From Thermococcus sp. (GTDB lineage: Archaea; Methanobacteriota_B; Thermococci; Thermococcales; Thermococcaceae): DNA of 6,730 bases. The notes beneath the pieces are model-generated. The model saw nothing but the letters and a program-made list of their open reading frames with translations. It was not told the origin of the DNA and did no database searches. The position numbers and the translations under genes were made by a program. The first letter of the stretch is position 1. Each line of letters opens with the position of its first letter. The stretch covers positions 1 through 6,730 of the forward strand of contig NZ_JAMONU010000172.1 in assembly GCF_027066465.1 (NCBI RefSeq), in the 5' to 3' direction. This document shows positions 6,234 through 6,730 of the stretch, one piece after another.

Positions 6234-6730
6234 ATGATTGGTATTGTACTCGACATGGACGGCGTGCTCTACCGGGGAAACCGGCCAATCGAAGGCGCCA
6301 GAGAACTGATTGAGTTCCTGAAGGCCAGAGGAATCCCGTTCGCGCTCCTCACGAACAACTCCACCAGAACACCCGAGATGTACAGGGAAAAGCTCCTCTC
6401 GATGGGCATAGACGTTCCGGAGGAAAGGATAGTGACCTCCGGTTTAGCCACGAGGCTGTACATGGCGAAGCACATTGAACCCGGAAGGGTGTTCGTCATA
6501 GGAGGGAAGGGCCTTCACGAGGAGATGAAAAGACTCGGCTGGGGGACGGTTGGCGTTGAGGAGTGCCGTGAAGGCAGGTGGAAGGAAATCGAGCACGTGG
6601 TTGTTGGCCTCGACCCGGGTTTAACCTATGAGAAGCTCAAGTACGGAACGCTCGCGATAAGGAAAGGGGCGAGCTTCATCGGAACGAATCCCGACACCAC
6701 TTACCCCGCTGAGGAGGGCCTCTATCCAGG
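6234..6730 (+). CDS. HAD-superfamily hydrolase, NagD-like (HAD-IIA), partial
   Basis: The visible 165 residues are the N-terminal core and most of the cap of a NagD-type phosphatase. Motif I is VLDMDGVLYRG (5-15), with nucleophile D7 and acid/base D9. Motif II is LLTNNSTR (38-45), with T40 and the NN pair typical of the HAD-IIA branch. The C2 cap follows, with VFVIGGKGL (86-94), VVVGLDPGLTYEKL (122-135) and FIGTNPDTTYPAEEGLYPG (148-166, the last residue interrupted). The motif III lysine and motif IV acidic pair lie beyond the right edge; the family is about 260-270 residues, so some 100 are missing. These enzymes hydrolyse phosphate esters such as p-nitrophenyl phosphate, nucleotides or sugar phosphates; the substrate cannot be told from sequence. 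It is a cytoplasmic protein with its own promoter and is probably unrelated to the envelope genes upstream. Confidence 0.93.
   Translation, partial: MIGIVLDMDGVLYRGNRPIEGARELIEFLKARGIPFALLTNNSTRTPEMYREKLLSMGIDVPEERIVTSGLATRLYMAKHIEPGRVFVIGGKGLHEEMKRLGWGTVGVEECREGRWKEIEHVVVGLDPGLTYEKLKYGTLAIRKGASFIGTNPDTTYPAEEGLYP

Overview
The window looks like hyperthermophilic euryarchaeal DNA, most likely from Thermococcales (Thermococcus or Pyrococcus). Four things support this: purine-rich Shine-Dalgarno sites of the GGTGA type, archaeal TATA boxes about 33-36 nt before start codons, Arg encoded largely by AGG/AGA with proteins rich in charged residues and I/V/L, and very tight gene packing with overlapping starts and stops. 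The organism call is inferred from style and not from a database match.

Left half (1-3505, minus strand): a three-gene operon transcribed right to left. It runs from a large signal-peptide/Ig-like/transmembrane protein with a C-terminal DUF4129-type domain, to a DUF4350-type membrane protein, to a MoxR-type AAA+ ATPase cut by the left edge. The genes overlap by 4 and 23 nt, so translation is probably coupled. This is the recognised MoxR gene neighbourhood. Its usual partner, a DUF58/vWA protein, is not in the window and may lie just beyond the left edge.

Middle (3506-3570): a 65-nt divergent intergenic region with one AT-rich core that reads as a TATA box on both strands.

Right half, first block (3571-5558, plus strand): a compact operon of a two-TM protein with a four-cysteine cluster (unrecognised), an 82-residue three-TM protein (unrecognised), and a DUF1616 membrane protein starting at TTG. 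The first two overlap by 10 nt and the third abuts the second.

Right half, second block: a secreted TasA/camelysin-like protein (5627-6193) with its own promoter, a candidate subunit of an archaeal bundling pilus or biofilm fibre. It is followed by a NagD-like HAD hydrolase (6234 to the right edge), also with its own promoter and probably unrelated.

Read together, most of the window is about the cell envelope. A MoxR chaperone-type ATPase with two membrane-anchored partners faces, across one shared promoter, a second set of membrane proteins, with a surface-fibre candidate next door. That the two sides work together is inference. No RNA genes, CRISPR arrays, insertion sequences or sizeable repeats were seen, and there is no gene-free stretch longer than about 70 nt.
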